The position numbers and the translations under genes are program-made. Below, piece after piece: positions 19,070 to 28,757 of a stretch of DNA of 46,488 nucleotides (positions are counted from its first letter, which is position 1; each line of letters opens with the position of its first letter). The notes under the pieces are model-generated. The model was given only the letters and a program-made list of their open reading frames with translations, was not told where the DNA came from and searched no databases. The DNA comes from an uncultured SAR86 cluster bacterium (GTDB taxonomy: Bacteria; Pseudomonadota; Gammaproteobacteria; Magnimaribacterales; AG-339-G14), in the NCBI GenBank assembly GCA_902523885.1, contig CABZAV010000005.1, forward strand, positions 1 through 46,488, written 5' to 3'.

Positions 19070-19402
19070 TTAAGTAACTCTCATTCCAGGCAATGATCCT
19101 TGATCAGGAGAGACAATATATACTCCAGATTCGTCATCACTTGCAGCTAAAATCATCCCCTCTGAGAGGCCAAATCTCATTTTTCTTGGTTTTAAATTTG
19201 CAACACAAATAACTAGTCTTCCTATTAAGTTGGCAGGGTCATAATATTTTTTTATTCCCGCAAAAACCTGTCTCTTTCCCAAAGATCCTAAATCTAAAAA
19301 TAATTTTACTAATTTATCTGCATCTTCGACTGGCTCAGCACTTTCAACTTTAGCTACTCTTAAATTAATTTTTATAAAATCTTCAATTTCTATTTCATCC
19401 AT
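19070..19402 (-). CDS. separate MetG C-terminal tRNA-binding (OB-fold) protein
   Basis: A 110-residue stand-alone copy of the EMAP/Trbp111-like domain that forms the C-terminus of E. coli methionyl-tRNA synthetase. The sequence [69 protein letters not shown] and the end SLPGMRV align with the MetRS tail. In E. coli this domain dimerises the enzyme and helps bind tRNA. Here it has its own ATG in a different frame, overlapping the metG stop by 8 nt (ATGGATGA), with a GGAAA upstream that could serve as Shine-Dalgarno. It probably assembles in trans with the core enzyme. A sequencing frameshift is the alternative, but the junction lies in the interdomain linker and leaves a clean start codon. Confidence 0.88.
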   Translation of the reverse strand: MDEIEIEDFIKINLRVAKVESAEPVEDADKLVKLFLDLGSLGKRQVFAGIKKYYDPANLIGRLVICVANLKPRKMRFGLSEGMILAASDDESGVYIVSPDQGSLPGMRVT

Positions 19403-21023
19403 TTTTGCTTATTTCCATTAATTTCTCAATTTCTACATCTTCTATTCTTAATATTAAAGGATTGAAAGAATCTATTTCATGATTTTTCAAATAAAAAGAA
19501 ACGTTATCAACACTGTCGTTACATTTTAAATATTTTTTGATCTTTTCTGAAGTTTCTGGAATAACTGGCTCTAAGTATAGATTTAAAATTTTAAATAAAT
19601 TAATTGCTGTAGAGGCAATTTTGTGGACTTTTTCTTTATTGTTAGATTCTTTATTTAATATCCAAGGCTTTTTAGAGTCGATGTACTGGTTTGCTTTATC
19701 TGCAAGAGTCATGATTTCTTTCAAAGCTTTCGAATAATTTCTATCTAAATAGTGATTAAAAATTTCATTTTTTTTATTTGAGAATTCATCTATAAGAACT
19801 TCATCTAAATCATTAGAGAGAATATTGTTAAACTCCTTTAAGAAACCTTGACTTCTACTTGCGATGTTTACAAATTTACCTACTAAGTCTGTATTAACTT
19901 TTTTTTGAAAATCTAACAGATCTAAATCTAAATCATCAATACCGTTTGACAATTTAGTGGCCAAAAAATATCTCATATAATCTGGATTTAATAGATTCAA
20001 ATAATCATCAATCAAAAGAAAATTTCCTTTTGATTTAGACATTTTTTTACCATTGAGTGTCATAAAACCGTGGACAAAGACATTTGAAGGTTTTTTAAAA
20101 TCAGAAGCATCGAGAAGGGCAGGCCAAAATAAAGTATGAAAATTCATAATATCTTTCCCTATGAAATGGTAAATTTCTGATTCATTCCATAATTCTTCTG
20201 CCGAAATTGAGGAAGAATTTTCTGACAAAAAGTTATCTAAAATTGCAATATAACCGATCGGTGCATCAAGCCATACGTAAAAATATTTTTTGGGAAAACC
20301 AGGAATAGAAAAACCAAAATATGGTTCGTCTCTACTTATGTCCCATGGCTTTAAACCTTCTTCAAACCATTCTTTTAATTTATTTTTAACTCCATCTTGA
20401 AGATTTGTTTTATCAATCCATTTTAGTAATTTTTTTTCTTGTTTCGACAAATCAAAAAATAAATGTTCGCTTTCTTTGATTGACGGAGTTTCACCACTAA
20501 ATATTGATATTGGATCTATCAAATCAGTTGCTTCATATTTAGCACCACATTCTTCACAGTTATCTCCATATTGATGCTTTGCTCCGCAAGAGGGACATGT
20601 TCCTTGTACGTATCTGTCTGCTAAAAATAGACCTTTTGATTCATCATAAAATTGCTCAATAGTTTCATTCTTAATTAAATTATTTTTTTGAGATCTTAAG
20701 AAGATTAATTCACTATATTTCTTATTTTCATTGCTGTGAGTGGTGTAATAATTATCATGATTTATGTGGAATCCTTTGAGAGTCTTTTCATGATCTTTAG
20801 TGAATTTTTTCACCAAATCTTCGGGTTTTATATTTTCCGATTCTGCTTTCATCATTATCGGAGTGCCATGAGCATCGCTAGCACAAAGATAGATGCATTT
20901 TTCTTTCAAGAGTCTATTTGTTCTTACCCAGATGTCTGTTTGAATGTGTTCTAATAGATGACCAAAGTGAAGAGGACCATTAGCATATGGTAATGCAGAA
21001 GTTATTATTAGTTGTTTAGACAT
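19395..21023 (-). CDS. metG: methionyl-tRNA synthetase, catalytic and anticodon-binding core
   Basis: Charges tRNA-Met. Class Ia signatures: HFGH (19-22, the HIGH motif) and KMSKS (327-331). The zinc knuckle has C143, C146, C156 and C159 (CPSC..CEEC). The anticodon-binding helical domain follows to residue 542, with KPWILNKE and a [10 protein letters not shown] end. At 542 aa it stops where the E. coli 677-residue protein goes on into the linker and C-terminal dimerisation domain; that domain is encoded by the overlapping downstream gene. It is the first gene of a minus operon; 39 nt separate its ATG from the start of divergent mlaA. Confidence 0.95.
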   Translation of the reverse strand: MSKQLIITSALPYANGPLHFGHLLEHIQTDIWVRTNRLLKEKCIYLCASDAHGTPIMMKAESENIKPEDLVKKFTKDHEKTLKGFHINHDNYYTTHSNENKKYSELIFLRSQKNNLIKNETIEQFYDESKGLFLADRYVQGTCPSCGAKHQYGDNCEECGAKYEATDLIDPISIFSGETPSIKESEHLFFDLSKQEKKLLKWIDKTNLQDGVKNKLKEWFEEGLKPWDISRDEPYFGFSIPGFPKKYFYVWLDAPIGYIAILDNFLSENSSSISAEELWNESEIYHFIGKDIMNFHTLFWPALLDASDFKKPSNVFVHGFMTLNGKKMSKSKGNFLLIDDYLNLLNPDYMRYFLATKLSNGIDDLDLDLLDFQKKVNTDLVGKFVNIASRSQGFLKEFNNILSNDLDEVLIDEFSNKKNEIFNHYLDRNYSKALKEIMTLADKANQYIDSKKPWILNKESNNKEKVHKIASTAINLFKILNLYLEPVIPETSEKIKKYLKCNDSVDNVSFYLKNHEIDSFNPLILRIEDVEIEKLMEISKNG

Positions 21024-21062
21024 GTTATAAATGGTTATTGTAATGGAAAAAAAACAAATATT

Positions 21063-21758
21063 ATGTTTCGTTTATTTTTAATAATATTCTTAACTTTCTC
21101 TCAATTGTCTCTATCATCAGAGAAAGAGAATTCCGATCCATTTGAAAGTTTTAACAGAAAGACCCATGCTTTTAATATGACATTGGACGACTGGGTTATT
21201 AGACCAATTGCAGAAACTTATGATTTTATAATTCCAGATTTTATTCAAATTGGTTTTTCTAATTTATTTGATAATTTGGGCACACCAGTATCTGCCGCTA
21301 ATAATTTAATACAATTAAAACCATTAGGTTTCATATCCGAAACTTCTAGATTTATTTTAAATTCTACCTTGGGAATTTTTGGACTTTTCGACGTTGCATC
21401 GGGATTTGGAATTAAAGAGAGAAATGAGGATTTTGGTCAGTCCTTAGGTGTTTTGGGTATTGAAAGCGGAGCTTATGCTGTTATTCCTCTCTTTGGTCCT
21501 TCTTCGATCAGGGATGGCATTGGATTAGTACCTAATTATTATTTAAGACCTGATTTAGTTAGACTTGAAGATAATAAATCAGACTTAGCCCTTAATGGTT
21601 TGTCTCTTGTAAACTTAAGAGCTGGTCTACTTAGCATTTCTGATCTCAGTGGAAACGACCAATATAGCTTTTATAGAGATGCATACCTACAAAGAAGAGA
21701 ATATGAAATTAATGACGGGAAACTTGATGAATCTTTATTTGATGACGATTTTGATTAA
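21063..21758 (+). CDS. mlaA: MlaA/VacJ family outer-membrane lipid-asymmetry protein
   Basis: In E. coli MlaA is an outer-membrane lipoprotein ring that removes phospholipids from the outer leaflet and passes them to MlaC. Family blocks seen: DPFESFNRKTHAFN, D.WVIRPIAETYDFIIP, FSNLFDNLGTPVSAANNLIQ, TSRFILNSTLGIFGLFDVA, ERNEDFGQSLGVLGI, GAYAVIPLFGPSSIRDGIG and FYRDAYLQRREYEIN. I place the start at ATG 21063 (231 aa), because the first ~17 codons of the longer frame are polar and precede an obvious signal peptide (MFRLFLIIFLTFSQLSLSS). The signal ends in LSLSS with no lipobox cysteine, so it is probably not lipidated (see finding). No mlaBCDEF genes are present nearby. Confidence 0.9.
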   Translation: MFRLFLIIFLTFSQLSLSSEKENSDPFESFNRKTHAFNMTLDDWVIRPIAETYDFIIPDFIQIGFSNLFDNLGTPVSAANNLIQLKPLGFISETSRFILNSTLGIFGLFDVASGFGIKERNEDFGQSLGVLGIESGAYAVIPLFGPSSIRDGIGLVPNYYLRPDLVRLEDNKSDLALNGLSLVNLRAGLLSISDLSGNDQYSFYRDAYLQRREYEINDGKLDESLFDDDFD

Positions 21759-23005
21759 TCAATAAATGAACCGTATACCATTGTGGCCATCTGAGGTCGA
21801 AGTGGAAAAGCATCACTTGGAATAAATTGTGTCATAAATATTGCTAATAAATCTTCTTTAGGGTCAATCCAAAAATAAGTACTCGCCATTCCTCCCCAAT
21901 TATAGCTTCCTTTGCTTAAAGGACTTTGGCTTGCAGCTGGATCAGTTGTAACTGCCATGCTAAGACCATATCCCATTCCATGATATCTAACTTCACTAAA
22001 ACTTCCACTGGAGCCCATATCAGCCATCGTTTGACCATCTGGCAAATGATTTAAAGTCATTAACTCGATAGTTTTTCTTGATAGAATTCTTTCTCCTTCT
22101 AATTCGCCTCCATTAAGGAGCATTTGAAGAAACCTATAATATTCTTTTGCATTACTAATCAACCCACTGCCTCCGCCGTTAAAATCTCTTGGAGCAGAAT
22201 ATCTACTTTTTGTGTCACCGGGATCATGTATGGTAATTTTTTTGTTTTCATCTCTGTGATAGCAGACCGCTAAATCTTTAAGATCTTTTTCCTGAACATA
22301 AAAGCTAGTTTTCTCCATTTTCAAAGGCTTAAAAATATGATCTTCAAAATACTGATCTATTTTTTTTCCAGAAATAACTTCAACCAATCTGGCACAAACA
22401 TCTATCGAAACGCTGTAAAGCCATTGTTCGCCTGGACTAAACTCCAGCGGAAGAGACGCAATACGCTTTGTAAATTCTTCCAAATCAATTTTTTCTTTAG
22501 ATACTAAGGCCTTTGTTGGATCGGAAATTTTAAAAATTTTACGATAAGCATCATCAACGTGAGACCTAAAATTTATACTATAACTTAGCCCAGAAGTATG
22601 AGTTAACAGATCACGAACAACCATAGGCCTTTTTACTGGCTCTGTCATAAAGAGAGGGTAGGAACCAGAAACATAAACTTGTTGATTATTAAATTCAGGA
22701 AGAAATTTCGATACAGGATCAGATAATTGAAAAAAACCTTTTTCAAAAAGTTGCATCAAGGCTACACCAGTGACAGGTTTGGTCATTGAATAAATTCTAA
22801 AGAGAGTATTTTCATCTATAGGCAAATCATTTTCTAAATCTCTCTTTCCTTGTGAATGAAAATGAACAATCGATCCTTTTCTAGCAACTAGAGTCTGAGT
22901 GCCAGCTAATTTTTCAGGACCTACATATTTTTCCATAAGCATTTTATCGAAGTCTTTTAGTCTTTTTGATGAGAGACCAACTGACTCAGGTTTTTCTATT
23001 TTCAT
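21755..23005 (-). CDS. class C beta-lactamase-fold serine hydrolase/esterase
   Basis: Penicillin-binding-protein-fold hydrolase, 416 aa, without a signal peptide. The nucleophile motif SxxK is S73-M-T-K76 in FRIYSMTKPVTG, with THTSGLSY and the helical EFTKRIASLPLEFSPGEQWLYS region. The second motif reads YSV rather than YxN, and the third is WGG (SYNWGGMASTYFWIDP). This combination is typical of EstB-like esterases and other non-resistance members of the family rather than true AmpC. The likely substrate is an ester or lactone, otherwise unknown. Its start overlaps the upstream TerB-like gene by 20 nt. Its stop interlocks with the mlaA stop (21755-21758). Confidence 0.85.
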   Translation of the reverse strand: MKIEKPESVGLSSKRLKDFDKMLMEKYVGPEKLAGTQTLVARKGSIVHFHSQGKRDLENDLPIDENTLFRIYSMTKPVTGVALMQLFEKGFFQLSDPVSKFLPEFNNQQVYVSGSYPLFMTEPVKRPMVVRDLLTHTSGLSYSINFRSHVDDAYRKIFKISDPTKALVSKEKIDLEEFTKRIASLPLEFSPGEQWLYSVSIDVCARLVEVISGKKIDQYFEDHIFKPLKMEKTSFYVQEKDLKDLAVCYHRDENKKITIHDPGDTKSRYSAPRDFNGGGSGLISNAKEYYRFLQMLLNGGELEGERILSRKTIELMTLNHLPDGQTMADMGSSGSFSEVRYHGMGYGLSMAVTTDPAASQSPLSKGSYNWGGMASTYFWIDPKEDLLAIFMTQFIPSDAFPLRPQMATMVYGSFID

Positions 23006-23444
23006 ATTCTCCCCTTGCTTTTTGTTTAGATTCGATAAAATCTGGATGAGATATGTAAATTAGATCTGAGACTTTTCTAATTACATATTCTTCATATTTA
23101 TCAATATTTCCATCAGCATAAGCAATTTTCCACATTGATAAAATCAAATTCTTTTTATCATCAAACTCGTACTCATCATTAATTTTTCTTGTAAATTCGT
23201 ATAAAGAAGTAGAAGAGTTTTGATTTTTTTTAGCATCTGAGATCAAATTTTCTAAATCAGTTTCTTCAACATCAAATTTTTCAAGTAAAACATTTTTTAA
23301 GGTTTCAATTTCAGAAATATCCATTATTTCATCAGCTAAACTGACTTCTATCATTAATGAAATTGCCGAAAGCAAGACAGAGTTATCTACTACAGGCTCT
23401 TCTTTTTTTTGTTTATTAAAATACTCTTTAAAAAAATTTTTCAT
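22986..23444 (-). CDS. TerB-like helical protein
   Basis: 152 aa. The protein begins with a basic amphipathic stretch (MKNFFKEYFNKQKKE) followed by two acidic helical repeats resembling the TerB/DjlA N-terminal fold: SAISLMIEVSLADEIMDISEIETLKNVL and LILSMWKIAYADGNIDKYEEYVIRKVSDLI. The paired D-rich loops (ADEIMD, ADGNID) are the family's probable metal-binding positions. Its function is not known; relatives associate with membranes and with stress responses. It overlaps the serine hydrolase gene by 20 nt downstream and the dusA gene by 4 nt upstream, so it is translationally coupled on both sides. Confidence 0.8.
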   Translation of the reverse strand: MKNFFKEYFNKQKKEEPVVDNSVLLSAISLMIEVSLADEIMDISEIETLKNVLLEKFDVEETDLENLISDAKKNQNSSTSLYEFTRKINDEYEFDDKKNLILSMWKIAYADGNIDKYEEYVIRKVSDLIYISHPDFIESKQKARGEYENRKT

Positions 23445-24406
23445 GCTACATTTTCAAAATTGTTATTTATAAGGTCAATGATCTCATTTTTTGCTGGCTT
23501 AAAATAGCAAGAATTAGAAAGAAGAACTCTTATTTTTTTTGCATTTTTAAGACCATTATATAGTCCATGCATGTGTATTAAGCCTTTCTTAATATCATTT
23601 TTATTTTTTTGAGTTTCAAAATAATTGAACATATTTTTTGTAATGTCAGTAAGGGATGAATTAGTATCTTTTATTCCATAAAAATTTGAATCAACATTTT
23701 CTAATTTTTTTGGGTAGGAATAAGCTTCTCTACCTATCATAATTCCATCTAATTCAGAAAACTCTTCCTTTTGATTATAGTAGTCAGTTATTCCGCCATT
23801 AATAATTATTTCTAAATTAGGAAAATCCCTTTTTAATTTCATTACTCTAGGGTAATTTAATGGAGGTATTTCTCTATTATCTTTAGGGCTTAATTTATCT
23901 AAAATTGCTTTTCTAGCATGAACATAAAAAACTTTAATACCTGTTTCTGCAAGTTGACTGATAAAATCGTCTAGACTTTTGTCTATGTCATTGTCGTTTA
24001 TTCCTAATCTTATTTTTACAGAAATATTTTTAGTTGAGTTTTCTTGCATTGCAACTAAACACTTTTGAACTGTTTCAGGACGCTCCATAAGCGCGGCTCC
24101 AAAATTACCACTTTTAACTTTTGGACTAGGACAACCAAGATTTAAATTTATTTCGTCATAGTTGTAATGCTCAGCCATTTTGCAGACTTTTGATAAAGAA
24201 TCTGGATCATTTCCACCTAATTGCAAGACTATTGGATTTTCTATTTCAAAGTAATCATCTAACTTATTTCTATTGCCAAACAAAATAGAGTTGGTGTGAA
24301 TCATCTCAGTAAAAAGAACAGCTTTCCTAGTAAGTTGTCGTACTAGGTATCTAAAATGTCTATCTGTTCTAGCCATCATAGGGGCTATACAAAAGGATCT
24401 ATCCAT
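23441..24406 (-). CDS. dusA: tRNA-dihydrouridine(20/20a) synthase DusA
   Basis: FMN- and NADPH-dependent reduction of uridine to dihydrouridine in the tRNA D-loop. Seen: IAPMMARTDRHFRYLVRQL, MIHTNSILFGNR, the catalytic cysteine C92 in INLNLGCPSPKV, and the DusA-specific VHARKAILDKLSPKDNREIPPLNY, which separates it from DusB and DusC. INGGITD and GIMIGREAYSYP bind the FMN phosphate. Length 321 aa is normal. It follows nhaB after 3 nt in the minus operon. Confidence 0.95.
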   Translation of the reverse strand: MDRSFCIAPMMARTDRHFRYLVRQLTRKAVLFTEMIHTNSILFGNRNKLDDYFEIENPIVLQLGGNDPDSLSKVCKMAEHYNYDEINLNLGCPSPKVKSGNFGAALMERPETVQKCLVAMQENSTKNISVKIRLGINDNDIDKSLDDFISQLAETGIKVFYVHARKAILDKLSPKDNREIPPLNYPRVMKLKRDFPNLEIIINGGITDYYNQKEEFSELDGIMIGREAYSYPKKLENVDSNFYGIKDTNSSLTDITKNMFNYFETQKNKNDIKKGLIHMHGLYNGLKNAKKIRVLLSNSCYFKPAKNEIIDLINNNFENVA

Positions 24407-24409
24407 AAA

Positions 24410-25861
24410 TTATAAAAAGTAAATTACTGAGAATAATCCAACTACAGTCAATACTATTGTGTAAGGCAAGGCCAAAAGGACCATTCTTAAATAAGAGAGA
24501 CCGATCAAAGGGGCAACTGATGAAGTTAATAGAAATAAAAAAGCAGCCTGACCATTTGGTGTTGCAACACTTGGAAGGTTGGTTCCAGTATTTATAGCGA
24601 TTGCCAATAAATCAAACTGCTCTCTAGAGATTAGACCAGTATCCAAGGCTTCTTTTACTTCACTTATATAAATAGTCGCTACAAAAACATTATCACTTAT
24701 CATTGAAAGTATTCCGTTAGCGAGAAAAAACATTGGAACCTGTAAGTCAAAATTTAAAGTAAGAACATATCCTATTACAGGAGAAAATAAGTGTTGATCG
24801 TGAATTACAGCAACAATCACGAAAAAAACTACTAAAAGTGCTGTGAAAGGTAATGCTTCTTCAAAAGCTTTCCCTAGGTCGTGTTCTTTAATTATTCCAT
24901 TGAAGGCAGTTAAAAGAACAATGACCATTAATCCTATTAAGCCGACAGAAGCTACATTAAAAGCCAAAGATAAAATTAAAATAATTACTACTGATAATTG
25001 AGTAAATAATTTTGTTTTATCATTTAAAGTTCTTTTTTTATCCTCTTCTGCACCAAAATTCTCAATAACTAATCTCAAATCATCAGAAAGTTCAGCACCG
25101 TATCCAAATAATTTAAATTTTTCTATAAAGTAACAAGTTAATATTCCAAAAATAAAAACCGGAAAAGAAATCGGCAGCATTTGGATAAAAAATTCTAAAA
25201 AATTCCATCCTGCAATGGATCCGATTAATAAATTTTGAGGCTCACCTACAATAGTACTCACACCACCCAGCGCAGTTCCAACTGCTCCATGCATTAGTAA
25301 ATTTCTTAAGAATGCTTTGAATTGGTCTAAATCAGATTCTGATTTTTTTGCTTCTTGAAAAACATAATAAAATCCAACAGCAACAGCGATTAAAACGGCA
25401 GTTACTGTAAGCGCATCTAAGAAAGCTGACAAAACTGCAGCACTAATTACAAATAAAACAGATAAAGTTCTTTTATTTTTAACATTGACTAAAAGTTTTG
25501 TAAAAATATACAGAAGAAAGTCTTTCATAAAATATATTCCTGCGACCATAAATACAAGTAGCAAAATAACTTTTAAATTTAATTCTACTTCATGATAAAT
25601 ATTTTTTGTGTTGGTAAGACCCATCAATACTGATTGGATAGCTATTAACCCTCCAGGCTGAAGAGGGTAACAATTCAGCGCCATCGCAAGAGTCAAAATA
25701 AATTGAGCTAAAATAATCCAGCCCATGATGAAACCAGCTTCAGAAATAATATTGCTTAAAAAGATGTATATTAGTGGATTGGAAGCCAAGAAAATAATTA
25801 TTAAATTCTTGTACCATTTAGGTGCTTCACCGAGGAAATTATTATAAAAGTTTAAAAGCAT
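24410..25861 (-). CDS. nhaB: Na+/H+ antiporter NhaB
   Basis: Inner-membrane sodium/proton antiporter, electrogenic in E. coli; fits a marine lifestyle. It has about twelve hydrophobic segments across 483 aa (E. coli 513). Family blocks are visible: [11 protein letters not shown] at the N-terminus, [49 protein letters not shown], and the C-terminal [19 protein letters not shown] with [26 protein letters not shown]. The first gene of the minus operon nhaB-dusA-terB-like-hydrolase. Only 12 nt lie between its ATG and the TTG start of divergent nudC, so each promoter must lie inside the other gene. Confidence 0.95.
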   Translation of the reverse strand: MLLNFYNNFLGEAPKWYKNLIIIFLASNPLIYIFLSNIISEAGFIMGWIILAQFILTLAMALNCYPLQPGGLIAIQSVLMGLTNTKNIYHEVELNLKVILLLVFMVAGIYFMKDFLLYIFTKLLVNVKNKRTLSVLFVISAAVLSAFLDALTVTAVLIAVAVGFYYVFQEAKKSESDLDQFKAFLRNLLMHGAVGTALGGVSTIVGEPQNLLIGSIAGWNFLEFFIQMLPISFPVFIFGILTCYFIEKFKLFGYGAELSDDLRLVIENFGAEEDKKRTLNDKTKLFTQLSVVIILILSLAFNVASVGLIGLMVIVLLTAFNGIIKEHDLGKAFEEALPFTALLVVFFVIVAVIHDQHLFSPVIGYVLTLNFDLQVPMFFLANGILSMISDNVFVATIYISEVKEALDTGLISREQFDLLAIAINTGTNLPSVATPNGQAAFLFLLTSSVAPLIGLSYLRMVLLALPYTIVLTVVGLFSVIYFL

Positions 25862-25873
25862 GGAAAAAATATT

Positions 25874-26695
25874 TTGCTAAATTTTACCCCTAGTAATTTT
25901 ATTGAAAAAGAAAGTGAAGAGTCAAAATTCTTCGTACTAGATAATGATTCTTTATTAATTTTTTCAAATGAGCAATTCATAAGACCTATTTCAAGCAATG
26001 AGCTTAAATGGTCAGGATTAGATGTCAATGAAAAACATTTTCTTGGGTTTTTAAATGATGACCCTTGTTATGTTGTTTCCGTAAAAAAAGAAGGGTGCGT
26101 GTTAGAAAACCATGAGTTTTTAAATTTAAGAGCTTTATTTGGTAGGGTTCCAGATGAACTATTTGGAGCAATTTCTCGGGCAATACAAATCATAAATTGG
26201 TCGAGATCAAATAAATTCTGTGGAAAATGTGGTTCTTCTTTAACAGAACAAGGAAAAGAAAGAGCAATGATCTGTGCAAATTGTGATGCCGATCCTTTAT
26301 ATCCTAGAATATCGCCGTGCGTAATAACTTTGATTCATAAAGAAAATAAAGTTTTATTGGCACATAACGTTAATTTTCCAGATAACTTTTACAGTACCCT
26401 TGCTGGTTTTATTGAGCCAGGAGAATCAGTAGAAGAGGCTCTTAAAAGAGAAGTAATTGAAGAGATCGGAGTAGAAGTTGACAACATAAGTTATTTTGGA
26501 AGCCAGACTTGGCCTTTTCCGAGTCAACTAATGCTTGGATATTTTGCGGAATATAAATCAGGTGAAATTGTTCCTGATCAAATAGAGATCGATAAAGCAG
26601 ATTGGTTCGATATAAATAATTTGCCTAATGTCCCGCCGTCTAATATTTCAATCTCGGGAAAATTGATAGAAGCATATAAGAATAAATTTAACTAG
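25874..26695 (+). CDS. nudC: NAD+/NADH pyrophosphatase NudC
   Basis: Nudix hydrolase that cleaves NAD(H) and removes NAD caps from RNA. The four zinc cysteines are C116, C119, C134 and C137 (FCGKCG..ICANCD). The Nudix box runs from G178 ([23 protein letters not shown]). The NudC-specific motif after it reads SQTWPFPSQ (usual SQPWPFPxS), at residues 210-218. Length 273 aa. The start is TTG at 25874; no ATG precedes the domain in frame, so this or an even rarer upstream codon must be used. The stop overlaps the convergent rne stop by 8 nt. Confidence 0.92.
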   Translation: MLNFTPSNFIEKESEESKFFVLDNDSLLIFSNEQFIRPISSNELKWSGLDVNEKHFLGFLNDDPCYVVSVKKEGCVLENHEFLNLRALFGRVPDELFGAISRAIQIINWSRSNKFCGKCGSSLTEQGKERAMICANCDADPLYPRISPCVITLIHKENKVLLAHNVNFPDNFYSTLAGFIEPGESVEEALKREVIEEIGVEVDNISYFGSQTWPFPSQLMLGYFAEYKSGEIVPDQIEIDKADWFDINNLPNVPPSNISISGKLIEAYKNKFN

Positions 26696-28757
26696 CATTG
26701 TTTCTGGGATCATTTGAAGCTCTTTCATTAGTTTTATGATTAGCATTTTCAAGTGATTCCTGTTTTTCTTCTAACTTTCTAGATTCATCAGTTTTCGGTC
26801 TGCTTAATTTTTTAGGCTTGACACCTTCTTTTTCTGGCATGTTTTTAGTTTCTTTTATTTCATTCTGAGACGATTCTTTTTGATTTGCTTTTTTAGTGTT
26901 ATTTATATGTTTTTCCTTTACTTCTTTTCTAGGTTCATTTAAATTTTTTTTATCCTTTATAGGCCTACTTAATTTTTTTGGTTTTTGAGTTTCTTTTCCT
27001 TCTTTTTTCTTAGGCTTAATATCTTTTTTGGTTTGTTTATTTTCAAAATTTCTTTTTTTATTATTTTGATTTCTATTTATTTTTTTTGGATAAGTATTTT
27101 TTACATTTTTTCTTTTAAAGTTTTTTGGAGGTGTTTTAACTTTAATTTTTTTTTGTTTTGAAGAGAAGATATCTACAATCTTTGAAATTATTCCTTTTTT
27201 AGGTCTCACAGATGGTTTTATATTGACCGCAGCTTCTTCTTTTTTGAATGTTTTTTTTGTCTTTTTTTCGAATTGTTCCGCTGCTGATAAAGATGACTTG
27301 CTCTTTTCAGGATCAACTATTTTTCCATCTTTTATTCTAAGCACTTCAAATCTCGAGTCAGGTCTTGTAGCGTCTGAAATTACAACAACCTTAGTATTCG
27401 ATCTGGCTTCAATATCATTTAATCGAATTCTTCTTTCATTAAGAAGCAAAGAAGACATATCTGGAGATACAATGGCTCTTACTTCACTTGTATTTTGTTT
27501 ACTAGTTTCTTCTTCTACTAGTCTTAATACTGAAGTAGACAAAGTATTTACGTCTTGAGTCCATCTTTCAGAAAGGGATGACCTCATTCTTTGCCTAGAC
27601 AACTCAAGCAAACCAAATCTAGAAATTCTTCCTACCTGAACTCTAGCTCTATCATTAGATAAAGCTTTTCTCATCTCATCTTCTACAGCTCTTTTATTCT
27701 CCAATCTCATCATATCTATAAAGTCAATAACTACTAACCCACCAATATCTCTTAACTTAAACTGTCTGGCAATTTCTCTACATGCTTCGAGGTTTGTATT
27801 TGTTGCTGTTTCTTCAATATCTTTACCAGACGTTGCTTGAGAAGAATTAATATCTATAGCAACTAGAGCTTCAGTATCATCTATAACAATTGAGCCACCT
27901 GATTCTAATTTTACTTCTCTTTGATAAGCTGTCTCTATTTGAGATTCAATTTGATACCTAGTGAAGAGGGGAAGAGTATTTTCATACCTGTTCAACATAC
28001 TCAATTGATCAGGCATTACTCTTTCTACAAATTCTTCTGCTTGATCAAATGCCTCTTTTGTATCTATCCATATTTCCTCTATATCTTCCTTTAAATAATC
28101 TCTCAAGGTCCTAATGATAATGTCATCTTCTTTGTAAATAAGAAAAGGAGATTTTTTTAATACGTTTGCTTCCGTAATTGCATCCCAAACTTTTAATAGA
28201 TACTGAAGATCCCATTTGAGTTCTTCAGGACCTTTCCCTTCACCAGCAGTTCTAACAATTACCCCCATTTCTTTTGGCGCATTTAAAGCTTCTACTTTTG
28301 ATTTTAATTTTTCTCTTTCTGAAGGATCGAGTCTTCTTGAAATCCCCGAAGCTCTGGAATTATTCGGCATTAAGACTAAAAACCTTCCAGCTAAACTTAT
28401 AATTGTTGTTAAGGCTGCACCTTTGCTGCCTCTTTCATCTTTTTCAACTTGAACGATGATCTCTTGATCTTTGGTGAGGCAGTCTTTTATTGAAATGCGT
28501 TCATTGTTTTTTTTATTTTTGGGTAAAAACTGTGGAGCAATCTCTTTGAAAGGTAAAAAACCATGTCTCTCTGCACCATAATCAACAAATGCTGCACCTA
28601 AACTAGGCTCTATTCTACTTACTCTGCCTTTATAAATATTCCCTTTTCTTCTTATCTCAGCAATATTTTCAATATCTAAATCAAACAGGGTATTACCTTC
28701 GGTAACCGCGATTCTTAGTTCTTCTGGCTGAGTAGCATTAATTAGCATCCTTTTCAT
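26688..28757 (-). CDS. rne: ribonuclease E, short form without zinc-link
   Basis: Endoribonuclease of mRNA decay and rRNA/tRNA processing. N-terminal start MKRMLINATQPEELRIAV; S1 domain at about 37-120; 5'-sensor; DNase I-like catalytic site with D302 (VAIDINSSQATSG) and D345 (VVIDFIDM), matching E. coli D303 and D346. The zinc-link CPRCxGxG that should follow near residue 400 is absent: SRQRMRSSLSERWTQDVN runs straight into LSTSVLRLVEEE. The C-terminal ~190 residues are Lys-rich and disordered, with KPKKLSRP at 592-599 and again at 647-654; this replaces the long E. coli degradosome scaffold. A good Shine-Dalgarno (GGAG, 7 nt before ATG) is present, and the leader is structured. It diverges from rluC as in E. 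coli. Confidence 0.93.
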   Translation of the reverse strand: MKRMLINATQPEELRIAVTEGNTLFDLDIENIAEIRRKGNIYKGRVSRIEPSLGAAFVDYGAERHGFLPFKEIAPQFLPKNKKNNERISIKDCLTKDQEIIVQVEKDERGSKGAALTTIISLAGRFLVLMPNNSRASGISRRLDPSEREKLKSKVEALNAPKEMGVIVRTAGEGKGPEELKWDLQYLLKVWDAITEANVLKKSPFLIYKEDDIIIRTLRDYLKEDIEEIWIDTKEAFDQAEEFVERVMPDQLSMLNRYENTLPLFTRYQIESQIETAYQREVKLESGGSIVIDDTEALVAIDINSSQATSGKDIEETATNTNLEACREIARQFKLRDIGGLVVIDFIDMMRLENKRAVEDEMRKALSNDRARVQVGRISRFGLLELSRQRMRSSLSERWTQDVNTLSTSVLRLVEEETSKQNTSEVRAIVSPDMSSLLLNERRIRLNDIEARSNTKVVVISDATRPDSRFEVLRIKDGKIVDPEKSKSSLSAAEQFEKKTKKTFKKEEAAVNIKPSVRPKKGIISKIVDIFSSKQKKIKVKTPPKNFKRKNVKNTYPKKINRNQNNKKRNFENKQTKKDIKPKKKEGKETQKPKKLSRPIKDKKNLNEPRKEVKEKHINNTKKANQKESSQNEIKETKNMPEKEGVKPKKLSRPKTDESRKLEEKQESLENANHKTNERASNDPRNNAS

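Noticed and set aside
21012-21062. Longer N-terminus for mlaA beginning at 21012
   Set aside because: It adds ~17 polar residues ahead of a clear signal peptide and overlaps the metG start; ATG 21063 is better.
27000-27200. Low-complexity poly-T/poly-A stretch within rne as a repeat array
   Set aside because: It is the Lys/Asn codon-rich disordered tail of RNase E, not a DNA repeat.
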